From: UBA4733 sp036734945
GTDB taxonomy: Bacteria; Chloroflexota; UBA4733
NCBI GenBank assembly: GCA_036734945.1
Contig: DAIMXP010000021.1
Span: 1-64,000, forward strand
Direction: 5' to 3'
Length of the DNA: 64,000 bases
The translations under genes were made by a program, and so were the position numbers. Each line of letters begins with the position of its first letter. Position 1 is the stretch's first letter. Below, one piece after another: positions 7,794 to 16,727 of this stretch. The notes below the pieces were generated by a model. That model saw only the letters and a program-made list of their open reading frames with translations, was not told the origin of the DNA and ran no database searches.

Positions 7794-8791
7794 GAAGACG
7801 TGAGGAGCCCGCCCGCGGTCCGGTGGGGGATGCCCCCTGGGAGGCAAATGTGGGACCGAGCGACCCTCCCCTCAAGATCCATCTCGATACCGACCTCGGT
7901 GGCGACACCGACGATCTCTGCGCCCTCGCCATGCTGTTGCGCTGGCCGGGTCTGGAGATCACCGGGATCACAACGGTCGCCGAGGACCAAGGCCGCAGAG
8001 CGGGTTATGTGAAGTACGCCCTCGGGCTGGCCGGCCGGACAGAAGTCCCGGTCGCGGCCGGCGCTGACGGGGCCTGGTACCAGTACCGAGATGCGCTTGC
8101 TCTTCCAATAGAGGCAGACTACTGGCCGGAGCCGGTTCCCGCCTCGCACAATCCCTTCGCCGATGCGCTGGAGTTGCTCCGGCAGAGCGTTGCAGCGGGC
8201 GCCACAATAATCGCCATCGGCCCCTACACCAACCTTGCCCTGTTCGACCAGGCGTACCCCGGTCAACTCGCTCGCGTGCCGATCTTCCTGATGGGTGGCC
8301 ATGTGCGGCCTGCCCCTCCCGGTTTTCCCCAGTGGCAGAACGAGATGGACTTCAACGTGCAGTACGACGTGGCATCGGCGTTGCACGTGTTTCAGCACCT
8401 CCAACCCACCATCGTGCCGATGGAGATTACCGGGCAGACGGCATTGCGTCGCGCCTACCTCCCGGAATTACATGCTGCCGGCTCGCTTGGGCAGTTACTG
8501 GCCCACCAGGCTGAGGCGTTTGCGCGGGACGAACGGTACGAATCCAGGTATGGCCTGACGTGTAGCGGGCTGCCCGACGACATCATCAACTTTCAGCACG
8601 ACGCGCTCGCCTGCGCGGTGGCGATGGGTTGGGATGGGGTCACTATCGAGCAACTACCACTGCGGACGGAAGTGCGCGAGGGCTGGCTGCTGGAGCGTGT
8701 CGAACCGGCGGGCAGGCCGTTGCAGGTCGTCACCGTGGTCGATGGCGCGCGGTTCAATGCCTTCTGGCTCGACCTTGTCAGTGGCCAGTAG
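7790..8791 (+). CDS. Inosine-uridine-preferring nucleoside hydrolase family protein
   Basis: A 333-residue enzyme of the IunH family (PF01156), which hydrolyses N-ribosidic bonds of nucleosides for purine/pyrimidine salvage. The calcium-binding DTDLGGDTDD motif is near the N-terminus, IGPYTNLALF and FLMGGHV follow, then EMDFNVQYDVASA and, near the end, NFQHDALACAV with the late His-Asp pair. ATG 7790 overlaps the preceding stop; a GTG at 7850 behind GGGAGG is an alternative that would trim about 20 residues. Probably cytoplasmic. Confidence 0.85.
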   Translation: MRRREEPARGPVGDAPWEANVGPSDPPLKIHLDTDLGGDTDDLCALAMLLRWPGLEITGITTVAEDQGRRAGYVKYALGLAGRTEVPVAAGADGAWYQYRDALALPIEADYWPEPVPASHNPFADALELLRQSVAAGATIIAIGPYTNLALFDQAYPGQLARVPIFLMGGHVRPAPPGFPQWQNEMDFNVQYDVASALHVFQHLQPTIVPMEITGQTALRRAYLPELHAAGSLGQLLAHQAEAFARDERYESRYGLTCSGLPDDIINFQHDALACAVAMGWDGVTIEQLPLRTEVREGWLLERVEPAGRPLQVVTVVDGARFNAFWLDLVSGQ

Positions 8792-8919
8792 CCGGCATCC
8801 TCTCGGCGCTTTATGACGTAGAGCGCCGCATGCCGACACTGTCGGCCGCGTCTGAGCCTTACTTGGAGTCGGGGTTATAACGGTGGATCCCTGGATCTTT
8901 CCTGCACTGCACCGGATCG

Positions 8920-9396
8920 TCAGGCCACTTGTTGGCGATCACCAAGGAGGAAGTCCCCGATCTCTTCCAAGTGGCCACGGAGCCTTGCTAGCGCTTCGCG
9001 CAGAGTTGCTGCGCGTTCTTCACTGGCAGGATGACTGCTGTTCGCCGCTGCTTCGATCAGGCTCGCTCCAGCCAGTAAGGCGGCCTGACCGTGGGCTCGC
9101 ACGTCGGCGTAGTGCAGCCGGACGGATGAAGCCTGGTTCATTGACTTCAAGCCGATGCTCGACAGATAGACCCCGGCATCAAAGTACCCCAAGGTCTCCA
9201 GCAGGCGGGAAAGTGACGCCATGAACTGCAATCGACCGGGATGGTCCGCAAGCGGCGCCTCGATCTGCGCGATCTCGGCCGCTGCTTCCCAGCACGTTCC
9301 CACCTGCGTACGGGTATCAGCTATCAGAGCGGAAAAACAGGGTGCTTGCCGCCCTTTTCTACCCTTCGGACTGTCCACCGTTAGGTTGAGGAACAT
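8920..9396 (-). CDS. Hypothetical helical protein
   Basis: A 158-residue protein with a convincing GGAGGTG ribosome site five bases before the ATG, on the strand opposite to both neighbours. It is predicted largely helical (ASLSRLLETLGYFDAG, ERAATLREALARLRGHLEEIG) with no membrane segment and no motif I recognise. The C-terminal half looks like a small four-helix domain. It stands alone; the 128 bases after it hold no gene. Confidence 0.6.
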   Translation of the reverse strand: MFLNLTVDSPKGRKGRQAPCFSALIADTRTQVGTCWEAAAEIAQIEAPLADHPGRLQFMASLSRLLETLGYFDAGVYLSSIGLKSMNQASSVRLHYADVRAHGQAALLAGASLIEAAANSSHPASEERAATLREALARLRGHLEEIGDFLLGDRQQVA

Positions 9397-9857
9397 TCAG
9401 CACCTCCGCATCTGCTCTGTTCCCGCGCGAACAGGGGCGCGAGATATCCCACCGCGTCTGACCATAAGGGTACCATCAGATGTCAATGATAATGGTAACA
9501 ATTGGTGAATAGTCAGTACACGCGGACCGCTTGCAGAGGAACGCGACCGACGGCTCTCGGGTCAACCCAGGCAGGCGTCCTTGTTGTGTTGGGCGCAGAC
9601 GCTGCGTTATGCCTTCGCCAGGCAGGCGGGACCCAGAGCATCTGGCAGGACGCGGTGAGCGCCGCAGGCGCATTGCATGGCAACAGGTATACTCCGCACG
9701 CGGAGGACACCGGCTGGGTATTGCGCTTCGCTGCTGGCCTCCCGAGAGCGTGATTCATTGCTGTACTATGCCTGTGCTTGGCCGGGGCAGCCTGCGTCGC
9801 GCCTCTGCCGGTAACGGGCGGACGCCTGGCCTACATGTTTCATTTCATGGAAGGGGT
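9397..9857. other. Intergenic region upstream of divergent genes
   Basis: About 460 bases between the start of the hypothetical gene (leftward) and the aminotransferase-like gene (rightward). It contains an AT-rich patch at 9476-9505 (TGTCAATGATAATGGTAAC), unusual in this GC-rich DNA, which probably holds promoter or operator sequence. On the leftward strand TTGACA is visible in this patch, but no -10 box at correct spacing. The frame of the aminotransferase stays open leftward to 9531, but the encoded residues look non-coding. Confidence 0.4.
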
Positions 9858-11051
9858 GTGGCACTGGTAACGCTCGCAACACGGCTCGGTACCTTGGCAT
9901 CCTCCTGGTCCATCGAGGCTGATCACCTGCTCGTCCAGCGCTCCATCCAGCGAGGGGATGTCATTTCCCTTGCCCCGGTGACGCCGGACTTGCCGCCACC
10001 CCCGTCAGTTTTGGCGGCGCTGGCCGAAGCAGGGGCATCCCCGGTCGTCCACCCGCCATCGCCTGCGATGCATCTTTCCTTGCGGGCAGCCATGGCAGCG
10101 TGGTACGAGCGCCGCTTCAAGGTCAGCCTCAGCCCGAATCAGCACGTGTTGCCCCTGAACGGAGCGAGGGACGGGTTGGCGTCCATCCCTACGCTGGTCA
10201 CGAACCCGGGCGACGTGGTGCTCGTGCCCGACCCTGGCTACCCGCTCTACGCGGCGGCGGCCCGGTTTGCCGGGGCCGTCGCCGTGCCGATACCGCTGCA
10301 CGCCGACAGCGGTTTCTTACCGGACATGGCAGCCATCCCCGCAGCCGTCGCCGACCGTGCCCGGTTGCTCTACCTCAACTACCCCAACAGCCCCACCGGC
10401 GCTATCGCGCCTGCCTCGTTCTACCACGAGGTCGTGGCCTTCGCCAAGCGCCACAACCTCGTGGTCTGCCAGGATATGAGCTTCGCCGGCGTCACCTACG
10501 AGGGATACCGCCCGTTGAGTTTCTTGGAGATCCCCGGCGCGCTGGATGTCGGCGTCGAGATCCATTCCCTGTCGATCGCCTTCAACATGCCCGGCTATGG
10601 CATCGGCGTGCTCCTCGGCAACCGGCAGTTGGTGGAGGCCATGGGTCGTGTGCAGGCCGTGCTTGGCGCTCCCCTGCCGGAACCCATCCAGCGTGCCGCC
10701 AGGGCCGCCGTCGAGGCCACCCCGCCCGACTGGTTCCAGCAGCGCGACGCAATCTACCGAGACCGACGTGACCTCGTTGTCCGCACGCTCGCGAAGGTTG
10801 GCCTGGTCGCCGAGCTGCCGAAGGCGACGCCCTGTATCTGGGCAGCCGTACCGGCAGGCCAGGCCGCGGAGGAATATGCTGCCGGCCTGCTCAAGGACTG
10901 CGGCGTCTGGGTCTTGCCGGGCACCCGATTTGGCACGCACGGTGAAGGCTATATCAGGGTCTCTCTGACCGTGCCCGACGATCGTCTACAGGAAGCGCTG
11001 GGTCGCATCGCAGCGCGCCCGGTCGGCTCCCTACCGGCGCCGCCCGCCTGA
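9858..11051 (+). CDS. Fold-type I aminotransferase-like protein lacking the PLP lysine
   Basis: About 397 residues with the layout of LL-diaminopimelate/alanine-type class I/II aminotransferases: DPGYPLYAAAARFAGA, LYLNYPNSPTGA, QDMSFAGVTYEGYRP, HSLS-x-xFNMPG, and the C-terminal YIRVSLTVPDDRL with the substrate-binding arginine. In the active-site segment the usual S-K-x-x-N-M-x-G-W-R-I-G reads S-I-A-F-N-M-P-G-Y-G-I-G: the Schiff-base lysine is Ile (codon ATC at 10575) and the PLP-phosphate arginine is Gly. The rest is intact and in frame. The start is uncertain; GTG 9858 follows AAGGGG closely. It converges with the hyf-like operon. Confidence 0.8.
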   Translation: MALVTLATRLGTLASSWSIEADHLLVQRSIQRGDVISLAPVTPDLPPPPSVLAALAEAGASPVVHPPSPAMHLSLRAAMAAWYERRFKVSLSPNQHVLPLNGARDGLASIPTLVTNPGDVVLVPDPGYPLYAAAARFAGAVAVPIPLHADSGFLPDMAAIPAAVADRARLLYLNYPNSPTGAIAPASFYHEVVAFAKRHNLVVCQDMSFAGVTYEGYRPLSFLEIPGALDVGVEIHSLSIAFNMPGYGIGVLLGNRQLVEAMGRVQAVLGAPLPEPIQRAARAAVEATPPDWFQQRDAIYRDRRDLVVRTLAKVGLVAELPKATPCIWAAVPAGQAAEEYAAGLLKDCGVWVLPGTRFGTHGEGYIRVSLTVPDDRLQEALGRIAARPVGSLPAPPA

Positions 11052-11147
11052 ACAGCGGGCTGCGTCTAAGCATGTAACCATAACTTTGGCATAGACCGCT
11101 CCAGAGGGGATTGGCTGCAAAAGCATGCCTTTGTTCTGGCTACGTGC

Positions 11148-11684
11148 TTAGCAGCTTTCGGCCTGACCGTGCTCTGCATACCGGACGCGCTGCGCGATGC
11201 GGTCCATCGCCAGCAAGAGTCCCTGAATGATCGCCTGCGGGCGCGGCGGGCAGCCGGGGATGTAGATGTCGACCGGCAGCACGGCAGCCACACCGTCACC
11301 GGCCGCGTAGCCGGCGGGAAACACGGCGCCGCTGCAGGCGCAGACGCCCACGGCGATCACCAACTTCGGTTCCGGCATGGCGGCGTAGGTGCGGCGCACG
11401 GCAATCTCCAGGTTGCGCGTGACCGGACCCGTCACCAGCACGGCGTCGGCGTGGCGCGGTGAGGCGACGAAGTCGATGCCGAAGCGCTGGATATCGTAGA
11501 TGGCGTTGGTGGTGGCGGTGATCTCCCAGTCGCAGGCGTTACAGGAGCCGGAGTCCAGGTGACGCAGGTGGAGCGAGCGGTGCAAGATCGACTGGCTACG
11601 ACGGGTCAGTTGCTTGCCTAACTCCTCAGCGGACGCGGTTGACACTGGCGTTTCGCCCAGCAAGGGCAACGGTATACGGCTCAC
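11148..11684 (-). CDS. hyfI: Group-4 [NiFe] hydrogenase small subunit (HyfI/HycG-like)
   Basis: A 178-residue soluble subunit of the NuoB/HycG family that carries the [4Fe-4S] cluster next to the NiFe site. All four cluster cysteines are visible: SGSCNACDWEI, GVCACSG and IPGCPPRP; GPVTRN is the conserved GPxT segment. It is the last gene of the leftward operon and overlaps the ferredoxin gene by ATGA. It would pass electrons from the ferredoxin-like subunit to the large subunit at the cytoplasmic face of the membrane. Confidence 0.85.
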   Translation of the reverse strand: MSRIPLPLLGETPVSTASAEELGKQLTRRSQSILHRSLHLRHLDSGSCNACDWEITATTNAIYDIQRFGIDFVASPRHADAVLVTGPVTRNLEIAVRRTYAAMPEPKLVIAVGVCACSGAVFPAGYAAGDGVAAVLPVDIYIPGCPPRPQAIIQGLLLAMDRIAQRVRYAEHGQAESC

Positions 11685-12031
11685 GACGCGCTCCCCTCCG
11701 GCAGGTGTGCCACCACCAGCAGGTCATGCCGGCTGCGGCTCGCCAGCGCAAACTCGCGGCTGATCGTGAGCGCTCCCGGCGCACAGACCTCGACGCAGCG
11801 GCCGCAGCCGATGCAGCGCGCCCGGTCGATTGTCAGGATGGCACCCCTTCCGGCAGGCTGCATGGTGATGGCGCCGGTGGGGCAGACGGCGGCGCAGGCG
11901 CCGTTGGCATCGCAGCGCGTCGGAGTAAAGTCCGGTGTGCCCCGGAAACCCTCGGGCGCCAACTCCGCTTGAGCCGGATAGCTGGTAGTGACGATGCCAA
12001 TCCTGGCGCTGCGCCGAAAGATGTGGAACAT
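11681..12031 (-). CDS. hyfH: Hydrogenase-4-type ferredoxin subunit (HyfH-like)
   Basis: A 116-residue protein with two ferredoxin motifs between the large and small hydrogenase subunits. The second, CIGCGRCVEVCA, has four cysteines. The first reads CDANGACAAVCP: the usual second cysteine is Asn, so this cluster has only three cysteine ligands and may be [3Fe-4S], use another ligand, or be lost. Known role in Hyf/Hyc complexes is electron transfer to the small subunit. Fourteen bases separate it from the large subunit gene. Confidence 0.82.
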   Translation of the reverse strand: MFHIFRRSARIGIVTTSYPAQAELAPEGFRGTPDFTPTRCDANGACAAVCPTGAITMQPAGRGAILTIDRARCIGCGRCVEVCAPGALTISREFALASRSRHDLLVVAHLPEGSAS

Positions 12032-12045
12032 GGGGGGCCCTTCTT

Positions 12046-13629
12046 TTACCGATCCAGGCAGGCGTAGCAGAGCTCAAAGCTCTTGTTGATCAACGGGAAG
12101 TCCGGCAACATGTTGCCCGGCACGGCGAAGGGCACCACTGCCCAGTTGTAGGAGGCCGAACGGACACGGTAGCGGTAGATCTCACCCTCCCGGCCAGTCA
12201 TCACCCAATGGATGTTCTCGCCGCGCGGCGATTCCGTGAGACCAATGGCCCAGTGTTCTGCCGGCAAGGGACCGAGGGGAACCGCCAGCTCCCCCGGCTC
12301 TAGCCGCGTGAGTAGGTCGCGCACGAGGGCGAAGGAGACCAGACTCTCGTTGGAGCGCACGCGGACGCGGGCTTTGACGTCGCCTTCTTGGTAGACCGGC
12401 ACTTTGATGTGGGCAGGGTCATAGGCGGCATAGGGGTGCAGGACCCGGCTGTCGCGGTCGACGCCGGAGGCGCGCGCCGCCACTCCCACCGCCCCCAGCT
12501 CTCGAGCGATCGCCGGCGCCAGCACGCCGGTGCCGGTCAAGCGTTCCATGAAGGAATCGGTGTCCAGCAGCGTCAGGATGTAGTCGCGGAAGTCGCGCTC
12601 GACCAGACCGATGGTGTGACCGATGTCGACGGTATGCGCCGCCGTCAGGTCGCGCCGGACGCCGCCGGGCCAGTTGACGCCGAAGAAGAAGCGACTGCCG
12701 GTGACGCGCTCGATCGACTGCTGCAACAACTCCTTCAGCCGGCCGCCCTGATAGACACCCAGTTGGAAGCCGGTCCCGGCGCAGAGGTTGCCGATGTCGC
12801 CGATGTGGTTGTAGAGCCGTTCCAGTTCCAGCAGGATGGTGCGGATCACCTGCGCGCGCAGCGGCACGGCCACGCCGGCGAGCTGCTCCAGCGCCTGGCA
12901 ATAGGCGGTGGAGTGAGAGAGCGAGCAGGCGCCACAGATGCGCTCCGCCAGGAACAGCACTCGCTCGCTGCTCTGGCCCTCCGCCGCCTTCTCGATGCCG
13001 CGATGGGTGTAGAACAGCCGCGCCTCCAGGTGCAGCATCAGTTCGCCCACCGCGCCGAAGCGGAAGTGGCCCGGCTCGATGATGCCGGCATGAATAGGGC
13101 CGACGGGAATCTCCATCACCCCTTCGCCGTGGACGCCGGTGATCGGCCCATCGGCGTGCTCGACGCGCGGCAGCCGCCTGGCCGGATCGAAGTCCTTGCG
13201 CAGCGGGTGCTGGCCGCGCGGCCAGTCCGGGTGCAGCACCAGCCGGCGCGGATCGGGATGGCCGACCGGATCCAGCCCGAGCATGTCCTTGACCTCCCGC
13301 TCGTACCAGTGGGCCGCCGGGACGACGGGCGTGACGGAGGGGTAGGCGGTGTGCGCGCCATCTAGCATCGTCTCGACCGCCACGAACTGGTCGGCAGGGT
13401 CCATGGAGAACAGGTAATACAGCCCGAAGCCGCGGCCGAGCGGACGCTCGTCCGTGCCGGTCATGACCGACAGCGGCGCCTGGTAGGCGGCGGAGAGGTG
13501 GGCGCAAACGGCTGGCAGCCGGTCCGGGGGGACGCCGACGTGGACGATCCGGGCGGCAGGCTCGGGCCAGATGCGCACCCCTTCCCCGAGTTCATCTGCC
13601 AGCCGCGCTGCCAGCGCCGTCAGTTCCAT
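12046..13629 (-). CDS. hyfG: Group-4 [NiFe] hydrogenase large subunit, NuoC/NuoD fusion (HyfG/HycE-like)
   Basis: A 527-residue protein: residues 1-160 are NuoC-like (WYEREVKDMLGL, HPDWPRGQHPLRKDF) and the remainder NuoD/large-subunit-like (RGIEKAAEG, ERICGACSLSHS). The C-terminus reads SFELCYACLDR. Thus both CxxC pairs for NiFe ligation are present, so it is a true hydrogenase candidate rather than a complex I-like relative. It ends at that motif, with no C-terminal extension for a maturation protease to remove. ATG 13629 overlaps the stop of the upstream gene (TGATG). Confidence 0.85.
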   Translation of the reverse strand: MELTALAARLADELGEGVRIWPEPAARIVHVGVPPDRLPAVCAHLSAAYQAPLSVMTGTDERPLGRGFGLYYLFSMDPADQFVAVETMLDGAHTAYPSVTPVVPAAHWYEREVKDMLGLDPVGHPDPRRLVLHPDWPRGQHPLRKDFDPARRLPRVEHADGPITGVHGEGVMEIPVGPIHAGIIEPGHFRFGAVGELMLHLEARLFYTHRGIEKAAEGQSSERVLFLAERICGACSLSHSTAYCQALEQLAGVAVPLRAQVIRTILLELERLYNHIGDIGNLCAGTGFQLGVYQGGRLKELLQQSIERVTGSRFFFGVNWPGGVRRDLTAAHTVDIGHTIGLVERDFRDYILTLLDTDSFMERLTGTGVLAPAIARELGAVGVAARASGVDRDSRVLHPYAAYDPAHIKVPVYQEGDVKARVRVRSNESLVSFALVRDLLTRLEPGELAVPLGPLPAEHWAIGLTESPRGENIHWVMTGREGEIYRYRVRSASYNWAVVPFAVPGNMLPDFPLINKSFELCYACLDR

Positions 13630-15116
13630 CACCCTCCACCTCCGCCCAGCACCAGGGCTACCTGGCCCAGGGCGTGGGCGAGCGGCGGCGGCAACCAAAA
13701 CTCCGCCATCACCAGGAATAGGATGGGGACGATGAGGACAGCGCCCAGCAAGGTGGAACCCTGATCGACCTTGAGCCGGCTCGGGGCGTTGCCCAATGTG
13801 AGGCGGATCGTGTGGCGGAGCAACCCGGCAAAGACGAAGGCGAGGGCGACGAGCAGGACAATGCTGGCGATGATCGTCCACGGGCTGCTCGTCGGGCCGC
13901 CGAAGCCGGCGCTGATGATGCCGAACTCGCTGGCGAAGGTGGCAAAGGGCGGCGTGCCGGTGATGGCGAAGCCGCCGAGCAGCATGGCCCCACCGGCCAG
14001 CGGCGCCGCCTGCACCGCCCCGCGCAGGCGGGAGAGGCGCAGCGTGCCGTAGTGCTGCCCGAGCCGGCCGGCCGCGAAGAAGAGCACGGCCTTGGTCAGG
14101 GCGTGGTTCAGCATGTGGAAGGCGGCGGCGAAGAGGGCGAGCGGACCGCCGATGCCGACGCCCAGGGCGATGATGCCGATGTGCTCGACGGAGGAATAGG
14201 CGAGCAGGCGCTTGAGGTCGTGCTGCACAAGGATGAAGGGGACGGCGATGACGACGGACAGCATCCCAAACACCAGCAGCAGGTGACTGGAGAAGTTTGG
14301 TCCCAGTGCGCCGGCCGCCAGTACGTGAAAACGGAAGATCGCATAAAGCGCGCAGTTGAGCAAGGCACCGGAGAGCAACGCGCTTACGGGGGAAGGCGCC
14401 TGGCTATGGGCATCGGGCAGCCAGGTGTGCATGGGCGCCAGCCCGGCCTTGGTGCCGAAGCCGATCAGGACGAAGACGAAGCAGAGCCGCATCACGCGGG
14501 GATCGAGCCGTCCGGCCACGGCCTGCAAAGTATCCCAATTCAGCGGGTTGGCCTGCGCCGCTACGACCTGCTGGCCGGCGTAATAGACCAGCAGCACGCC
14601 GAAGAGGGCGAAGGCGATGCCGACGGTGCAGATGAACAGGTACTTCCAGGCAGCTTCCAGCGAAGCGCCGCGACCGTAGAAGCCGACGAGCATAGCGGTC
14701 ATGAGCGTGGTGCCCTCCACCGCTGCCCAGAGGATGCCCAGGTTGTTGGCCATGGGGACGGCAAGCATGGTGAAGATGGAGAGGTGCAACCAGCAGAAGT
14801 ACCAGCGCAACTGCGGCGGCGTCACGGTCCCTTCCTGTACTTCGTGGCGCATATAGTCAATCGAGACCAGGGCAGCGGCCGGCCCCACGAGGGAGACGAT
14901 GAGCAGCAGCAGCCCGCTCAGCGCATCCAGGTAGAGGTGATCGTCGAACAGATGGAGCGGCTGGGCGCCGAATGCCTGCGCCGCCGTTGCCACGCCCAGA
15001 GCCGCCGTGAAGAGCGCGCCGACGGCGCTGATCCGCTCCGGCCACTGCTGCGGTCGGGCAAAGCGGCAGAGCAGGGCGGTCACAGCGGGCGCCAGCAGCA
15101 AGAGGACCGGGAGCAT
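13629..15116 (-). CDS. hyfF: Ion-translocating membrane subunit (HyfF-like, NuoL/M/N family)
   Basis: A 495-residue polytopic protein of the antiporter-like family PF00361, about 13-14 helices. Hallmarks are GFGTKAGLAPMHTWLPDAHSQAPSPVSALLSG with the channel lysine and the later VQHDLKRLLAYSSVEHIG. It would carry protons or sodium ions across the membrane, driven by the hydrogenase. The start ATG is four bases from the end of hyfE. Confidence 0.86.
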   Translation of the reverse strand: MLPVLLLLAPAVTALLCRFARPQQWPERISAVGALFTAALGVATAAQAFGAQPLHLFDDHLYLDALSGLLLLIVSLVGPAAALVSIDYMRHEVQEGTVTPPQLRWYFCWLHLSIFTMLAVPMANNLGILWAAVEGTTLMTAMLVGFYGRGASLEAAWKYLFICTVGIAFALFGVLLVYYAGQQVVAAQANPLNWDTLQAVAGRLDPRVMRLCFVFVLIGFGTKAGLAPMHTWLPDAHSQAPSPVSALLSGALLNCALYAIFRFHVLAAGALGPNFSSHLLLVFGMLSVVIAVPFILVQHDLKRLLAYSSVEHIGIIALGVGIGGPLALFAAAFHMLNHALTKAVLFFAAGRLGQHYGTLRLSRLRGAVQAAPLAGGAMLLGGFAITGTPPFATFASEFGIISAGFGGPTSSPWTIIASIVLLVALAFVFAGLLRHTIRLTLGNAPSRLKVDQGSTLLGAVLIVPILFLVMAEFWLPPPLAHALGQVALVLGGGGG

Positions 15117-15120
15117 ACGT

Positions 15121-15777
15121 TTACCCTCGCAACTGGCGGAGGCGGTCGGTATTGACCGTCTCAAAGGTCTGATTGATGCGGAAGGCGAAGACCCCCATAA
15201 TGATGACGCCAACCAGCAGGTCGAAGAAGAGGGCGATCTCCACGAACAGGGGCAGCCCGAGCGTGGCGATGATGCCGGCCAGATAGAGGCCGTTATCCAT
15301 ACTGACCAGGGCGATGACCTGCATCAGCGCCTTCTTGCGCGTCACCATCGTGAACAGGCTGATCAGCATGAGGGCGATGGAGACCGGTAAGGCCTCGTGG
15401 CTGGCGATGGCGTTGGGCAAGGTATTCTGGCCGACGACGCCGAAGGCCACCAGCATGAGGCCGGCGGCGACGACGAGCGAGAGGCGTGTGGAGACCAGCG
15501 GATTCGTCTCCCGTCGCACCTCCAGTGTGCGCAGGACGCGAAAGAGCACGGCCGGGATGGCGACCGCCTTGACGGCGACCGTCAGGACCACCACTGCCCA
15601 CATGTGTGCCGCCCCGGCGCCGACGGCGACGACCGCCGCCACGGCGGCGAGCAGGCCGGACTGCACGGCCAGCGTCCAGATGGCGAGGGACAGCCGGCGG
15701 GTCCCCGCTACAGCGAAGCCGGTAGCGAGCAAGAGTAGCGAGAGCGTATCGACAACGGAGACGGTCGTGGTGTTCAT
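15121..15777 (-). CDS. hyfE: Membrane subunit HyfE-like (NuoK-related)
   Basis: A 218-residue protein with about six to seven hydrophobic helices and the NuoK-like segment LVSMDNGLYLAGI (conserved MDNG/E region) near residue 160. HyfE-type subunits sit between the two antiporter-like subunits and the HyfC-type anchor. It overlaps hyfC by ATGA and shares its transcript. Confidence 0.82.
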   Translation of the reverse strand: MNTTTVSVVDTLSLLLLATGFAVAGTRRLSLAIWTLAVQSGLLAAVAAVVAVGAGAAHMWAVVVLTVAVKAVAIPAVLFRVLRTLEVRRETNPLVSTRLSLVVAAGLMLVAFGVVGQNTLPNAIASHEALPVSIALMLISLFTMVTRKKALMQVIALVSMDNGLYLAGIIATLGLPLFVEIALFFDLLVGVIIMGVFAFRINQTFETVNTDRLRQLRG

Positions 15778-16727
15778 CGGAGCACCCCATTGGCGATCAC
15801 GGCAAGCAGGGCGATGGTGAGACCGGCCCCCATGAGGTCCGGCACCTTGAAGATGCGCAGCTTGGCAAACGTCGACTCAATCACGGCCATGAGGGCACAG
15901 AGCAGCAGGAGCTTGAGCAGGTAGACGCCTAAACCCAGGGCGAGGGAGAGAAGGGAAGCCTCACTCGCGATGCCCCAGGGGAAGAAGACGGCGGCCAGCA
16001 GCGAGAAAATCACGGTCTGCTTGAGCAACGCAGCCCAGACCAGGATGCCCAGGGGACGGCCGGAATACTCCAGCAGCATGCCCTCGTGTACCATGGTGAG
16101 CTCCAGGTGCGTGTCCGGGTTGTCCACCGGCACGCGGCCGGTCTCCGCCAGGACGACGATCAACATGGCGACCAGGGCCAGCACCTGGCCCGGCGTTACG
16201 GCGGCGAAGCCGCGTGTACTCAGTTCGGCGGCGATGACGGAGAGGTTGGTGCCACCGGCCAGCAAGGCCACGGAAAACAGCGCGAGCAGCAGCACCGGCT
16301 CGGCCAGCGCGGAGATAGCCACCTCCCGGCTGCTCCCCATGCCGCCAAAGGCGCTGCCGGTGTCGAGGCCGGCCAGCGCCAGGAAGAAGCGGGCCAGGGC
16401 GAAGAGACCAATCAGCACGATGGCGTCACCCCAACCCGCCAGCGGCGCCGGCAGCCAGATCGCCGGCACCAACAGCGCCGCTGTGGCGAAGGCGCCGGCG
16501 TAGACCGGCGGCGCGGCGCTGCTGAGCCAGGAACTGTGCTCGGAACGCACGCTGTCCTTGCGCAGGTACTTCCAGAGGTCTCGGTAGGCCTGCAGGACGC
16601 TCGGTCCCCGCCTGTTCTGCAGGCGCGCCTTAAACTGCTTGATGACGCCGTTGACGCCGGGCGCCAGGGCGACCAGCAGCACGAGTTGGGCCAGGGCGGC
16701 GAGCAGGGTGTGCAGAACAGACGTCAT
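15774..16727 (-). CDS. hyfC: Membrane anchor subunit HyfC-like (NuoH family)
   Basis: A 317-residue polytopic protein with NuoH/HycD hallmarks: KARLQNRRGPSVLQAYRDLWKY after the first helix, ETGRVPVDNPDTHLELTM and EYSGRPLG. This subunit connects the peripheral hydrogenase arm with the ion-pumping arm. ATG 16727 overlaps the stop of the upstream hyfB-like gene by four bases; longer frames would lie wholly inside that gene. Confidence 0.87.
   Translation of the reverse strand: MTSVLHTLLAALAQLVLLVALAPGVNGVIKQFKARLQNRRGPSVLQAYRDLWKYLRKDSVRSEHSSWLSSAAPPVYAGAFATAALLVPAIWLPAPLAGWGDAIVLIGLFALARFFLALAGLDTGSAFGGMGSSREVAISALAEPVLLLALFSVALLAGGTNLSVIAAELSTRGFAAVTPGQVLALVAMLIVVLAETGRVPVDNPDTHLELTMVHEGMLLEYSGRPLGILVWAALLKQTVIFSLLAAVFFPWGIASEASLLSLALGLGVYLLKLLLLCALMAVIESTFAKLRIFKVPDLMGAGLTIALLAVIANGVLR

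Noticed and set aside
9476..9505. Fur/Zur-like box in the AT-rich patch
   Set aside because: ATGATAATGGTAAC resembles half a box, but the opposing half does not match and no metal gene is near.
12388..15155. Long plus-strand open frames opposite hyfG and hyfF
   Set aside because: Composition is low-complexity and the minus-strand genes show full family motifs and overlapping starts.
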